From the NCBI GenBank assembly GCA_036501535.1, contig DASYAE010000202.1:1-64000 (forward strand): DNA of 64,000 nucleotides, written 5' to 3'. Position numbers and translations under genes: made by a program. Under the pieces are notes generated by a model. It had not been told where the DNA came from, searched no databases, and saw only the letters and a program-made list of their open reading frames with translations. This DNA comes from DASYAE01 sp036501535 (lineage in GTDB: Bacteria; Actinomycetota; Actinomycetes; Streptomycetales; Catenulisporaceae). The first letter of the stretch is position 1. Every line of letters begins with the position of its first letter. Shown here one piece after another: positions 51,758 to 61,239 of the stretch.

Positions 51758-52163
51758 CGGATGCCTTCCGACAGCCGGCGGGGCCCAGGCGTCACCGATC
51801 GACGGGCGGCGTCGTACAGCCGTTCACCGTGCACGGTTGATCTGGCGCGCCCGCTCGGCGCTGCGCCCCATCTGACTCTTCGGCCCGGGCGGCCGCGCGG
51901 GTGCGACGGCTTCCGGGTGGCGCGGCGGTCCGGTGTCTCATGCGGAATCGGCGCTCTGGTGCGCCACCCATCCGCCTGCCGGAGCGGTCCTGACCGCGCG
52001 TCAACCGACTCCCGTGCCGGCTGCTCGGCCCGCTTGGGCCTGCCTGCTTTCTGAAGCTGTGCGCGTGAACCGGCTTCGTATCGTGTCCGGCTGCCGACCC
52101 GCCGCGTGGGGCCTGACGCATCGACGATGCACGATCGGTGCGCTCAAACCCAAATGATTCCCA

Positions 52164-52179
52164 TGTGGGGTGAATCACA
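52164..52179. promoter_or_regulatory. Crp-like palindrome upstream of the transglycosylase gene
   Basis: TGTGGGGTGAATCACA fits TGTGA-N6-TCACA with one mismatch, in the AT-rich part of the leader. In mycobacteria and Streptomyces, rpf-type genes are Crp targets, so the position is sensible. Confidence 0.4.
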
Positions 52180-52250
52180 ACGTATACACACATTGTGCAG
52201 TCGATCTGACGGTCCGTCGAACCGCGCCAGCTCACCGAGATGATCGAAGA

Positions 52251-52296
52251 ACGCGGAAGCGGCCCGGAAATCTTACGTTCCGGGCCGCTTCCGCGT
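52251..52296 (-). terminator. phoH terminator
   Basis: A perfect 19-base-pair stem (ACGCGGAAGCGGCCCGGAA and its complement) with an 8-base loop, 23 bases after the phoH stop. One of the strongest hairpins in the window. Confidence 0.88.
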
Positions 52297-52318
52297 GAGC
52301 TTCGTCACATGGTCGGTG

Positions 52319-53656
52319 TCACGCCGCCAGGTCCTCCAGCATCTCGGTCACCAGCGCGGCGATCGGCGAGCGCTCCGAGCGGGTCAGCGTCACGTGCGCG
52401 AACAGCGGGTGGCCCTTCAGCTTCTCCACCACCGCCACGACGCCGTCGTACCGCCCGACCCGCAGGTTGTCCCGCTGCGCCACGTCGTGGGTGAGCACGA
52501 TCCGGGAGCCGGAGCCGATCCGGGAGAGCACCGTCAGCAGCACGTTGCGCTCCAGCGACTGCGCCTCGTCCACGATCACGAAGGAGTCGTGCAGCGACCG
52601 GCCGCGGATGTGGGTCAGCGGCAGCACCTCGAGCATCCCGCGGTCCACCACCTCGTCGATCACGTCCGTGGTGGTCAGCGCGCTGAGCGTGTCGAACACC
52701 GCCTGGCCCCAGGGGTTCATCTTCTCCCCCTCGGTGCCCGGCAGGTAGCCGAGCTCCTGGCCGCCGACCGCGTACAGCGGCCGGAAGACGACCACCTTGC
52801 GGTGCTGCCGCCGCTCCAGGACCGCCTCGAGGCCCGCGCACAGGGCCAGCGCCGACTTGCCGGTGCCCGCGCGCCCGCCGAGCGAGACGATGCCCACCTC
52901 CGGGTCGAGCAGCAGGTCGAGCGCGACGCGCTGCTCCGCCGAGCGGCCGTGCAGGCCGAACGCCTCCCGGTCCCCGCGCACCAGCCGCACCTGCTTGTCC
53001 GCGGTGACCCGGCCCAGCGCCTTGCCCCGCTCGGAGACCAGCACCAGGCCGGTGTGGCAGGGCAGGTCGGCCGCCTCGGGCAGGTCGACCCGGCCCTCCT
53101 CGTAGAGCTTGTCCACCACGGTGCCGCCGATCTCCAGCTCCGCCATCCCGGTGTAGCCGGAGGTGATGGCCAGCTCCGCGCGGTACTCCTCGGCCGGCAG
53201 GCCCACCGCCGCCGCCTTGACCCGCAGCGGCAGGTCCTTCGAGACGAGGGTGACCCGGTTGCCCTCCGCCTCCAGCGACTTGGCCACGGCGAGGATGCGG
53301 GTGTCGTTGTCCAGCGACCCGGACAGCGGCCGGAAGCCCGGCGGCAGCACTGCGGGGTCGGTGTGGTTCAACTCCACCCGCAGCGTGCCGCCGGCCGTGC
53401 CGATCGGCAGCGGGGCGTCGAGCCGTCCGTGCTTGAGGCGCAGCTCGTCGAGCATGCGCAGCGCGGCGCGGGCGAAGTAGCCGAGCTCGGGGTGGTGGCG
53501 CTTGGCCTCCAGCTCGCTGACCACGACGAGGGGCACCACGACCTCGTGCTCGTCGAATCGGGTCAGGGCCGCCGGATCGGCGAGCAGAACGCTCGTGTCC
53601 AGCACGAAGGTGCGCCGGTCGACACGGGGGGAACGGCGCTTGGGTGTAACGGCCAC
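52319..53656 (-). CDS. PhoH-like ATPase with PIN domain (PhoH2 type)
   Basis: A 445-residue protein. N-terminal PIN nuclease domain (about 14-150: FVLDTSVLLADPAALTRF, VVVSELEAKR, the acidic cluster DNDTRILAVA) and C-terminal PhoH ATPase (about 230-440) with Walker A GRAGTGKSALAL and Walker B FVIVDEAQSLE. PhoH2 proteins are RNA helicase/RNase enzymes. Residues near 335-350 (VGGQELGYLPGTEGEKMNPW) are the conserved PhoH loop. The GTG start follows GGGAGAAG. It lies downstream of the isoprenyl transferase, 244 bases away. Confidence 0.93.
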   Translation of the reverse strand: MAVTPKRRSPRVDRRTFVLDTSVLLADPAALTRFDEHEVVVPLVVVSELEAKRHHPELGYFARAALRMLDELRLKHGRLDAPLPIGTAGGTLRVELNHTDPAVLPPGFRPLSGSLDNDTRILAVAKSLEAEGNRVTLVSKDLPLRVKAAAVGLPAEEYRAELAITSGYTGMAELEIGGTVVDKLYEEGRVDLPEAADLPCHTGLVLVSERGKALGRVTADKQVRLVRGDREAFGLHGRSAEQRVALDLLLDPEVGIVSLGGRAGTGKSALALCAGLEAVLERRQHRKVVVFRPLYAVGGQELGYLPGTEGEKMNPWGQAVFDTLSALTTTDVIDEVVDRGMLEVLPLTHIRGRSLHDSFVIVDEAQSLERNVLLTVLSRIGSGSRIVLTHDVAQRDNLRVGRYDGVVAVVEKLKGHPLFAHVTLTRSERSPIAALVTEMLEDLAA

Positions 53657-53900
53657 GTGAGACTTCTCCCTCGGCGCGCCCTGCCCGGCGCGCCCTGGAC
53701 GGGGTTGGACAAAAGCACCGGGGACTACGGTAGGAGGGGAGGGCGGCTCCAGGCGAGGTGTTTATGCACCCGTTCGGTCAACGCTTTGGTCATCACCCTG
53801 ACATCAATTGCCGGGGACCGTTGCGCGCGCGGCCGGATGTGCGAGCCGCTTTCACGGGTCATACCTCGGGGTTTACCCGTCCCGGAAACCGCGAAACGAC

Positions 53901-54662
53901 CTACGCGCCGTACCGCCGGTGCCGCAGGCTGTAGTCCCGCAGCGCGCGCAGGAAGTCGATCTTGCGGAACGCGGGCCAGTAGGCCTCGCAGAAGTAGTAC
54001 TCGGAGTGAGCGGACTGCCACAGCATGAAGCCGGAGAGCCGCTGCTCGCCCGAGGTCCGGATCAGCAGGTCCGGATCCGGCAGCCCCCGGGTGTAAAGGT
54101 GCTGAGCGATGTGCTCGACGTCGATGACCTGCGCCAGGTCCTCGATCGTGCCGCCCTGCTCGGCGTGCTCGTAGAGCAGCGAGCGCACGGCGTCGGCGAT
54201 CTCGCGCCGGCCGCCGTAGCCCACCGCCGCGTTGACCATCATGCCGCGGTTCTCCGCGGTGCCCGACTCGATCTCCTTGAGCGTACGGGCGAAGTCGCCG
54301 GGCAGCACGTCGAGCGCGCCGACCGGGCGGATCCGCCAGCGGCCGTCCGCGGCCAGCGCCAGCAGCGAGTTCCCGATGATCGGCAGCAGGTCGGCGACCT
54401 CCTCGGAGGGCCGGTCGAAGTTGTCGGTGGAGAACAGCCAGAGCGTCACCACCTCGACCCCGGCCTCGGCGCACCACTCGAGCAGGTCGGCGATCTTGTC
54501 CGCGCCGCGCTGGTGTCCGGTGGCGATGCGCTCGCCCACCGACTTGGCCCAGCGCCGGTTGCCGTCCATGATCACGCCGACGTGCTTGGGGACCCTCGCC
54601 GGATCCATGCGCTTCGCCAGTCGCTTCATGTACAGGCCGTAGACGAGGTCTCGCACGCTCAT
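53901..54662 (-). CDS. Cis-isoprenyl transferase (undecaprenyl diphosphate synthase family)
   Basis: A 253-residue cis-prenyltransferase. GVIMDGNRRWAK holds the catalytic aspartate; HQRGADKI, LWLFSTDNFDRP and NAAVGYGGRREI are present, and LPDPDLLIRTSGEQRLSGFMLWQSAHSEYYF is the C-terminal signature. It condenses isopentenyl diphosphate onto an allylic primer. Whether it makes the long undecaprenyl chain or a short cis-product is not decidable. Start follows AGGAGGG. It links to the IspH supply of precursors. Confidence 0.93.
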   Translation of the reverse strand: MSVRDLVYGLYMKRLAKRMDPARVPKHVGVIMDGNRRWAKSVGERIATGHQRGADKIADLLEWCAEAGVEVVTLWLFSTDNFDRPSEEVADLLPIIGNSLLALAADGRWRIRPVGALDVLPGDFARTLKEIESGTAENRGMMVNAAVGYGGRREIADAVRSLLYEHAEQGGTIEDLAQVIDVEHIAQHLYTRGLPDPDLLIRTSGEQRLSGFMLWQSAHSEYYFCEAYWPAFRKIDFLRALRDYSLRHRRYGA

Positions 54663-54881
54663 CGGAAGCGGTGCCCTCCTGTCGTCAGCACTGTGCCTGT
54701 CGCCCGCCCTGCGTTGTTGCCTCTACTGGGTCGCCTGCACGCTGTGTTGCTTGGCGTTGGCAGGCGCCGTCCCCGGCCTGCCGGAACCCTATCCGACGCG
54801 TGCCGCCCAAACTCCCGAGAGGGGCGGGGCATCGCGTGAGGATCTGGTGAAGATCGGCGGACAGCACTCGACAGCGGGCCG

Positions 54882-54910
54882 GCCCGGCTCCGGCGGTGCC
54901 GGAACCGGGC
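54882..54910 (-). terminator. pckG terminator
   Basis: GCCCGGCTCCGGC and its near-complement (one mismatch) with a 3-base loop, 14 bases after the pckG stop. Confidence 0.65.
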
Positions 54911-54923
54911 CGGGCGAACCGGG

Positions 54924-56783
54924 TCAGCCCAGCCGGGCGACCAGGTCGGCGTGCTCCTCCCACAGGCCGGCCGGCAGGTGGTCGCCGAACCGCTCGAAGT
55001 GCTCCGGGATCAGGGCCGCCTCGCGGCGCCACACCTCCGGGTCCACCGCGAGCAGCTCGGCCAGGTCCGCCGGGTCGAGCTCGAGGCCGCCGAGGTCCAG
55101 CGCGGCCGGGGTCGGCACGGTGCCGATCGCGGTCGGCTCGCCGCCGGCGCGACCGTCGAGCCGGTCCACGATCCACTTGAGCACGCGGCCGTTCTCGCCG
55201 AAGCCGGGCCACAGGAAGCGGCCGCCGGCCCCCTTGCGGAACCAGTTCACGTAGTAGATCCGGGGCAGCTTCGCAGGGTCCGCCGACGCGCCGACGGAGA
55301 GCCAGTGCGCGAAGTAGTCGCCCATGTTGTAGCCGCAGAACGGCAGCATGGCGAAGGGGTCGTGGCGCAGCTCGCCGACGGTGCCCTCGGCCGCCGCGGT
55401 CTTCTCCGAGGCGACGTTCGCGCCGAGGAAGACGCCGTGCCGCCACGAGCGCGACTCGGTGACCAGCGGCACCGCGGTGGCCCGCCGCCCGCCGAAGAGG
55501 ATCGCGCTGATCGGCACGCCGGCCGGGTCCTCCCACTGCGGCGCGATGGTCGGGCACTGCGACGCCGGGACGCAGAACCGCGAGTTCGGGTGCGCGGCCG
55601 GCTCGGCCGAGCCGGGCGTCCAGTCCCGGCCCTTCCAGTCGGTCAGGTGCGCCGGCGGCTCGTCGGTCAGCCCCTCCCACCACACGTCGCCGTCGTCGGT
55701 CAGCGCGACGTTGGTGAACACGGTGTTGGAGCCGAGGGTGTCGATCGCGTTCTGGTTGGTGTCCGCGCCGGTGCCGGGCGCGACGCCGAAGAACCCTGCT
55801 TCGGGGTTGATGGCGTACAGCCGGCCGTCCGGCCCGAAGCGCATCCAGGCGATGTCGTCGCCGACCGTCTCGACCTTCCAGCCGGGGATGGTCGGGGAGA
55901 GCATCGCCAGGTTGGTCTTGCCGCAGGCGGAGGGGAAGCCGGCGGCGACGTACTTCGGCTCGGCGGGCGCGCCGTCGGCGCCGGCCGGCGGGGTGAGCTT
56001 GAGGATCAGCATGTGCTCGGCCAGCCAGCCCTCGTCGCGGGCCATCACCGAGGCGATGCGCAGCGCGTAGCACTTCTTGCCGAGCAGCGCGTTGCCGCCG
56101 TAGCCGGACCCGTAGGACCAGATCTCGCACGTCTCCGGGAAGTGCGTGATGTACTTGGTCTTGTTACAGGGCCATGCGACGTCATGCTCCCCCGGCTCGA
56201 GCGGCGCGCCGAGCGAGTGCACCGCGCGGACGAACTCGCCGTCGGTGCCGAGCTCGTCGAGCACCGCCCGGCCCATCCGGGTCATGACGCGCATGGAGAT
56301 CGCGACGTAGGCCGAGTCGGTCAGCTCGACGCCGAGCGCGGAGAGCGGTGACCCGATCGGCCCCATGGAGAAAGGGACGACGTACATGGTGCGGCCGTGC
56401 ATCGCGCCGGCGAACAGGCCCTTGAGCGTGGAGCGCATCTCCTGCGGGTCCACCCAGTTGTTGGTCGGGCCGGCGTCCTGCTCGCGCTCGGAGCAGATGA
56501 AGGTGCGGTCCTCGACCCGCGCCACGTCCGAGGGGTCGGAGGCGGCGAGGAAGGAGTTGGGCCGCTTGGCCGGGTTGAGCCGTTTGAGGGTGCCCGCGGC
56601 CACGAGTTCACCGGTCAGCCGGGCCCATTCGGCGTCCGATCCGTCACACCAGACGACGCGGTCGGGCTCGGCCAGTTCGGCGACGCCGGCCACCCAGGAG
56701 AGCAGCCGGGCATGCCTGGTCGGGGGGTTGTCATTCGTATCATGATATTGAGTCGACGTGTTTTCGGCAACGGCGAAGCTCAT
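54924..56783 (-). CDS. pckG: GTP-dependent phosphoenolpyruvate carboxykinase
   Basis: A 619-residue enzyme that converts oxaloacetate and GTP to phosphoenolpyruvate, the entry to gluconeogenesis. The kinase-1a loop with the hyper-reactive cysteine is FPSACGKTNLAML; the metal-binding GDDIAWMRFG, NPEAGFFGVAPGT and NWFRKGAGGRFLWPGFGEN match the GTP type. FVPASQCPTIAPQW-like sequence lies near 400. The ATG at 56783 has AGGAG upstream; the longer reading frame to 57041 is not real. It is apparently monocistronic. Confidence 0.96.
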   Translation of the reverse strand: MSFAVAENTSTQYHDTNDNPPTRHARLLSWVAGVAELAEPDRVVWCDGSDAEWARLTGELVAAGTLKRLNPAKRPNSFLAASDPSDVARVEDRTFICSEREQDAGPTNNWVDPQEMRSTLKGLFAGAMHGRTMYVVPFSMGPIGSPLSALGVELTDSAYVAISMRVMTRMGRAVLDELGTDGEFVRAVHSLGAPLEPGEHDVAWPCNKTKYITHFPETCEIWSYGSGYGGNALLGKKCYALRIASVMARDEGWLAEHMLILKLTPPAGADGAPAEPKYVAAGFPSACGKTNLAMLSPTIPGWKVETVGDDIAWMRFGPDGRLYAINPEAGFFGVAPGTGADTNQNAIDTLGSNTVFTNVALTDDGDVWWEGLTDEPPAHLTDWKGRDWTPGSAEPAAHPNSRFCVPASQCPTIAPQWEDPAGVPISAILFGGRRATAVPLVTESRSWRHGVFLGANVASEKTAAAEGTVGELRHDPFAMLPFCGYNMGDYFAHWLSVGASADPAKLPRIYYVNWFRKGAGGRFLWPGFGENGRVLKWIVDRLDGRAGGEPTAIGTVPTPAALDLGGLELDPADLAELLAVDPEVWRREAALIPEHFERFGDHLPAGLWEEHADLVARLG

Positions 56784-57027
56784 CGGGTCGCTCCTAAACG
56801 ACGCCGCGGATCCGCACTCCGCGGCGTAATGAGGGTTGCCTCGGACTATAGCCACGGATGTCCACATCGTGGATAGGTCCTTCTTACCTCCGGGTAACCT
56901 ACGATGCCGTAAGTTATTCTCGGACCGAGTCCCGCCGCCATCCCACCGCGCCGCGCTGACATGCCGAAACGCCAGAGCGGCCGATGGGGAGGCGGCCCGC
57001 CCGCCCCGACCAGGACGAGAGGCTGAT

Positions 57028-57792
57028 GTGACCAATCTCATGACTCAGGGTGACGATGGACGATCCCCCGATCGAGAGCCCCGGTCGGCGGCTCGCGTGG
57101 AGGGCCACGTCGCAGTCGGCCCGGTGGACCTGACGAGCGTCGCCGAGGCGGCGCGCGCGGTGAAGCCGAAGCTGCGCGGCTGGATCCACGCCGGGGCGTT
57201 CCTGCCCGCGGTCGCGGCCGGGATCGTGCTGATCTGCCTGGCTCCCGACGCCGGCGCGGCGGCCGCGTGCACGATCTTCGCGGTGAGCTCCTGGATGCTG
57301 TTCGGCGTCAGCGGGATCTACCACCGCGGCACCTGGGGCCCGCGCTGGGCGGCGGTGCTGCGCCGGCTGGACCACACGAACATCTTCCTGATCATCGCCG
57401 GGACCTACACGCCGCTCGCGGTGATGATCCTGCCGCGCCGCTCGGCCGAGCTGCTGCTGTGCCTGGTCTGGGGCGGCGCGCTGATCGGGATCGGCATGCG
57501 GGTGTTCTGGATGAACGCCCCGCGCTGGCTCTATGTGCCCTGCTATGTCGCGCTCGGCTGGGCGGCGGTGTTCTACATGCCGCAGTTCCTGCGGCACGGC
57601 GGCGTGGCGGTGCTGGTGCTGATCATCACCGGAGGAGTGCTGTACTCGATCGGCGCGGCGGTCTACGGGACGAAGAGGCCGGACATCTCGCCGCGCTGGT
57701 TCGGCTTCCACGAACTGTTCCACGCGTTCACCATCGCGGCATTCGTCTGCCACTACATAGCCGTGTCGATGACGGTGTATTCGCAGGCCTGA
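57028..57792 (+). CDS. Hemolysin III family membrane protein (YqfA/TIGR01065)
   Basis: A 254-residue membrane protein with seven predicted helices, starting at about residue 45 (KLRGWIHAGAFLPAVAAGIVLI). Conserved histidines occur in IYHRGTW, RRLDHTNIFLIIAGTYTP and FGFHELFHAFTIAAF, the motif set of the PAQR-type hemolysin III family. Function in bacteria is not established. The GTG at 57028 follows GAGAGG; the ATG at 57040 is also possible. It is convergent with the DUF255 gene. Confidence 0.9.
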   Translation: MTNLMTQGDDGRSPDREPRSAARVEGHVAVGPVDLTSVAEAARAVKPKLRGWIHAGAFLPAVAAGIVLICLAPDAGAAAACTIFAVSSWMLFGVSGIYHRGTWGPRWAAVLRRLDHTNIFLIIAGTYTPLAVMILPRRSAELLLCLVWGGALIGIGMRVFWMNAPRWLYVPCYVALGWAAVFYMPQFLRHGGVAVLVLIITGGVLYSIGAAVYGTKRPDISPRWFGFHELFHAFTIAAFVCHYIAVSMTVYSQA

Positions 57793-57819
57793 GCCGTATC
57801 GGTGATTAGCGATCAGTGA

Positions 57820-59655
57820 TCAGTGGCCAGCTGCCCCGGGGGCCGGGCAGAACGGCCCGGGACAGACGAAGGCCGCCGGCACGTCGGCGAGCAGGGCCTC
57901 TGCGACGGCCAGGCCGTAGCCGAACATCCGCGGGCCCTGCGCGCCGAGCCGGCCGGCCGTGGCCAGCGCGCGGTGGGCGTCGTCGAGGTGGTCGAGCGAA
58001 CCGGCCGCGACCGCGTAGGCGGTGAAGCCGGCCGCGGCGGCCGAGGCGCCGGAGGGCGTGGCCGTGTCGACCGGGTCGGCCGGGCGCAGGAAGAGCGCGT
58101 CCGCGTCGGCGGCCGTGTCCTGGAATCCGGACTCCGCCTCGAACTGGCCGCGGACCGTCTCCAGCAGCGCGGCGGCGTGCTCGAGCCACTGTTTGTCGCC
58201 GGTCGCCGAGAACAGGACGCAGAAGCCCTCCGCGACACAGCCGTAGTCCTCCAGCACGCCCGCGTTCGCCGATGCGGCGCCGTCGAGCGAGGTGCGCACG
58301 AGCCGTCCGTCGCGCAGGTGCACATCGGCCAGCAGCCGCGCGCAGCCGATGGCCGCGTCGAGCAGGTCCGGCTGGTCCAGCGCGAGTGAGGCCTCGACGA
58401 GCGCGGTGATTGCCAGGCCGTTCCACGCGGCGACCACCTTGCCGTCGCGGTGCGGCTGCGGGCGCTCGGCGCGGGCATCGCTCATGCGGCCGAGCACGCG
58501 GTCGTAGCGCTCCTCGTCGTCCGGGTCGCGCAGCAGCTGCAGGACCGAGGCGCCGTGCTCGAAGGTGCCGGCCTCGGTGACGCCGAACAGGTCGGCGGCC
58601 CAGATCGCGTCGGAGGCCTCGGGCGCGGAGAGCGACGCGGCGGCGAGCGCTTCGCGAAGTTGAGCCGGCGTCCAGACGTAGGTGAGGCCTTCGACCCCCT
58701 CGGTGTCCGCGTCGAGCGCCGAGGCGAAGCCGCCCTCCGCGGTGCGCAGGAAGTTCATCAGGAAATCAGAGGTCTGAAGGGCGACGCGGGCGAAGATGCC
58801 GCGTCGGGTGACCTGCCACAGGCGCGTGTAGACGCGCAGAAGCAGGGCATTGTCGTAGAGCATCTTCTCGAAGTGCGGCACCGTCCACGTGCCGTCCACG
58901 GCATAGCGCGCGAAGCCGCCGGCCAGCTGGTCGAAGATGCCGCCGCGGGCCATCGCCTCGCAGGTCCGCACGACCATGTCAAGGGCCTGCTCGGACCCGG
59001 TGCGCGCGTGATGCCGCAACAGCTGGAGCAGGTTCATCGACGGCGGGAACTTCGGCGCCCCGCCGAAGCCGCCGTGCTCCTCGTCGAACTGCGCGGCGAG
59101 CCCGGCGACTGCGGCCTCCAGCTCCTCGGCTCCCGGCGCCTCGCCCTCCGCCTGCGCGGAAAGCCGCCCCAGCCCCTCCGCGATCCGGGCCCCGGCCGCC
59201 ACCGCCTCACCGCGCCGCTCCCGCCAGGTCGTCGAGACCGCCGTCAGCAGCTGCCGGAACGACGGCATCCCGGGCCGCGGCCGGTTCGGGAAGTACGTCC
59301 CGCAGTAGAAGGGCCGCCCGTCCGGCGTCGCGAACACCGTCATCGGCCAGCCGCCCTGCCCGGTCATCGCCTGCGTCGCGGCCATGTAGACCGAGTCGAC
59401 GTCCGGCCGCTCCTCGCGGTCCACCTTCACGCACACGAACCCGGCGTTCATCTCGGCCGCGGTCGCCTCGTCCTCGAAGCTCTCGTGCGCCATGACGTGG
59501 CACCAGTGGCACGACGAGTACCCGATCGAGATCAGCAGCGGAACGTCCCGCCGCTGCGCCTCGGCCATCGCCTCGGGACCCCACTGCCACCAGTCCACGG
59601 GATTGTCAGCGTGCTGCTGGAGATAGGGCGAGGTCGCGCTGGCCAGCCGGTTCAC
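57820..59655 (-). CDS. DUF255 thioredoxin-domain protein (YyaL/SPATA20 family)
   Basis: A 611-residue protein. N-terminal DUF255 thioredoxin-like domain (1-170) with LISIGYSSCHWCHVMAHESF (CxxC), DREERPDVDSVYM and GGWPMTVFATPDG. The rest is a (alpha/alpha)6 barrel like AGE-type epimerases (HGGFGGAPKFPPSMNLL, GGGF-type GGFASALDADTEGVEG, WNGLAITALVEASLAL). The family is conserved but its role is not defined. GTG start. Its stop is 28 bases from the stop of the convergent hemolysin III gene. Confidence 0.93.
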   Translation of the reverse strand: MNRLASATSPYLQQHADNPVDWWQWGPEAMAEAQRRDVPLLISIGYSSCHWCHVMAHESFEDEATAAEMNAGFVCVKVDREERPDVDSVYMAATQAMTGQGGWPMTVFATPDGRPFYCGTYFPNRPRPGMPSFRQLLTAVSTTWRERRGEAVAAGARIAEGLGRLSAQAEGEAPGAEELEAAVAGLAAQFDEEHGGFGGAPKFPPSMNLLQLLRHHARTGSEQALDMVVRTCEAMARGGIFDQLAGGFARYAVDGTWTVPHFEKMLYDNALLLRVYTRLWQVTRRGIFARVALQTSDFLMNFLRTAEGGFASALDADTEGVEGLTYVWTPAQLREALAAASLSAPEASDAIWAADLFGVTEAGTFEHGASVLQLLRDPDDEERYDRVLGRMSDARAERPQPHRDGKVVAAWNGLAITALVEASLALDQPDLLDAAIGCARLLADVHLRDGRLVRTSLDGAASANAGVLEDYGCVAEGFCVLFSATGDKQWLEHAAALLETVRGQFEAESGFQDTAADADALFLRPADPVDTATPSGASAAAAGFTAYAVAAGSLDHLDDAHRALATAGRLGAQGPRMFGYGLAVAEALLADVPAAFVCPGPFCPAPGAAGH

Positions 59656-59766
59656 GGCCTCATGCTACCCACTTTGGAGTTTGAGAGCGCGCACCGGTCG
59701 CTTCGGCGACTTGCAGCCCGGTCCCGGCCCCGGCCGCCGATGCGCCCGGGACAACGATCGCGAAAT

Positions 59767-59788
59767 TTACTAACACCAATGTTAGTAA
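59767..59788. promoter_or_regulatory. Perfect inverted repeat before the first AAA ATPase gene
   Basis: TTACTAACA, spacer CCAA, TGTTAGTAA: a perfect 9-base-arm palindrome. A third half-site TGTTAGTA follows at 59795-59802. It lies 36 bases before the start codon in a locally AT-rich block, so it looks like a repressor-binding site, possibly over the promoter. Confidence 0.7.
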
Positions 59789-59823
59789 CTTTCATGTTAG
59801 TATCACTCCGAAAGGAGGCAGTC

Positions 59824-61239
59824 GTGGTCGATTTCATCGGGCGGCGGCGAGAACTGGAGCTGCTGAGTCGCGAACTGCATCGGGTGGCCGACAACGCCGG
59901 TGGCGAGCGGCCGGGGCGCTGCCTCATGCTTCGGGGCAGACGCCGGGTCGGAAAGTCCCGGCTGGTGGAGACCTTCGCGGACAGGTCGGGGGCGCCGTTC
60001 CTCTACTTCACCGCCTCAGGGGGTGACACCGGCCACGAGCTGGCGCGGCTCGCGGCCGACGCCGAGCGCTCTACGCTCCCACGAGCGGCACTGCTCGCCG
60101 GCGCGCGGCCCTCCGACTGGGCAGCAGCCCTCGAACTCCTGGCCGCGACCCTGCCCGACGACCGCGCCAGCATCGTCGTCATCGACGAGGTCCCCTATCT
60201 CATGGGGAACGACGACGCATTCGAGGGAACACTGCAGCGCAGCTGGGACCGCTTTCTCGAGCGCAGACCGGTCCTGCTGATCCTCATCGGCTCCGACCTG
60301 TCGATGATGGAAGCCCTCAACAGCTACGAGCGACCGTTCCACCAGCGTGGACGCGAAATGGTCGTCGGACCGCTCAATCCCGCCGAGATCGGCGCCATGC
60401 TCGAACTGGAGCCGGCCGCCGCCCTCGACGCGGCCCTGGTGACCGGCGGCCTTCCGCTCATCTGCGGCGACTGGCCGGCCGGGGCGGACATCGAGGAGTT
60501 CCTCGGCGACGCGGTGGCGAACCCGATCTCTTCGCTCATCGTCTCCGCCGAGCGATCACTCGCCGCCGAGTTCCCTGCAGCCGCGCAGGCGCGATCCGTC
60601 CTGCGCGCGATCGGTAGCGGAGAACGGACCTTCGGCAACATCGCCCAAGCCGCCGGCGGCATCGGCGGCACACAGTTGACCCGGGCGCTCAACACCCTGC
60701 TGGACAAGCGCATCATCGCGGCCGACGTGCCCGTTTCGCTGCGTCCCTCGCGCGACAAGCGATATCGCATCACCGATCCCTACCTGCGGTTCTGGCTGTG
60801 CTTCATCGACCCGCACATGGACGAGATCGAACGCGGACGCGCGGACCTGGCCCTCACGCGCATCAAGAAGAGCTGGACGAGCTGGCGGGGGCGCGCGATC
60901 GAGCCACTCATCCGCGAAGCCTTGGCTCGCATGCTTCCCGACGAGAAGCTTCCCGCCGCGCCCGCGATCGGCAGCTACTGGACCCGGACGAATGACGTTG
61001 AGATCGACATCGTCGGCGCAGACCGCCAGCCCGTCGCCCGGGAACTGCGCTTCGTCGGCTCGATCAAGTGGCTGGAGAACTCAGCGTTCGATGAGCACGA
61101 CCGCGCTGCGCTCACCCGCCACTGGGCCGCACTGACCGATCAACCGATCCCCTTGATCGCAGTGAGCCGCAGCGGTGCCACCGCGACCGGCCTCGATGCG
61201 GTCTACGGGCCCGACGACATCATCGGAGCGTGGCGATGA
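59824..61239 (+). CDS. AAA ATPase, DUF234-type (archaeal ATPase family)
   Basis: A 471-residue STAND-like AAA ATPase. Walker A is RGRRRVGKSRLVE and Walker B SIVVIDEVPYLMG; LILIGSDLSMME is the sensor strand. A winged-helix region is about 255-325 (FGNIAQAAGGIGGTQLTRALNTLLDKRII). The C-terminal DUF234 part (about 330-471) has EIDIVGADRQPVARELRFVGSIKW, similar to a PD-(D/E)XK nuclease core, but the usual ECK/EVK motif is altered (ELRF...IKW). Function in this family is unknown; some members may act in defense or genome maintenance. GTG at 59824 follows AAAGGAGG. An ATG at 59794 is in frame but lacks a ribosome site. Confidence 0.87.
   Translation: MVDFIGRRRELELLSRELHRVADNAGGERPGRCLMLRGRRRVGKSRLVETFADRSGAPFLYFTASGGDTGHELARLAADAERSTLPRAALLAGARPSDWAAALELLAATLPDDRASIVVIDEVPYLMGNDDAFEGTLQRSWDRFLERRPVLLILIGSDLSMMEALNSYERPFHQRGREMVVGPLNPAEIGAMLELEPAAALDAALVTGGLPLICGDWPAGADIEEFLGDAVANPISSLIVSAERSLAAEFPAAAQARSVLRAIGSGERTFGNIAQAAGGIGGTQLTRALNTLLDKRIIAADVPVSLRPSRDKRYRITDPYLRFWLCFIDPHMDEIERGRADLALTRIKKSWTSWRGRAIEPLIREALARMLPDEKLPAAPAIGSYWTRTNDVEIDIVGADRQPVARELRFVGSIKWLENSAFDEHDRAALTRHWAALTDQPIPLIAVSRSGATATGLDAVYGPDDIIGAWR

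Larger units (their letters stand above)
51758..52318. other. Long leader region of the transglycosylase gene
   Basis: About 560 bases between the transglycosylase and phoH genes. It holds the phoH terminator (52251-52296) and a Crp-like palindrome (52164-52179). The AT-rich stretch at about 52145-52200 is the likely promoter of the transglycosylase gene, giving a leader of about 400 bases. I looked for a c-di-AMP (ydaO) riboswitch, common before such genes, and did not find its conserved blocks. Confidence 0.45.

Noticed and set aside
51758..52150. Possible ydaO-type c-di-AMP riboswitch before the transglycosylase gene
   Set aside because: The expected conserved blocks (GGGUGAAUC-like and the closing GACAGCUAACCUCG-like part) could not be found on the minus strand; only a loosely similar GCCGGCTGTCGG remains near the start codon.
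54924..57041. N-terminal extension of the PEP carboxykinase
   Set aside because: The extra 86 residues upstream of 56783 are unlike the family, and a good ribosome site precedes the ATG at 56783.
57797..57825. Short GATCAGT repeats between hemolysin III and DUF255 genes
   Set aside because: Only three imperfect 7-base units at the end of two convergent genes; no phasing or palindrome, so probably chance.
58450..59823. N-terminal extension of the first AAA ATPase across the DUF255 gene
   Set aside because: The stretch is antisense to a well-supported gene and has the composition of a shadow frame; the ribosome site before 59824 marks the real start.
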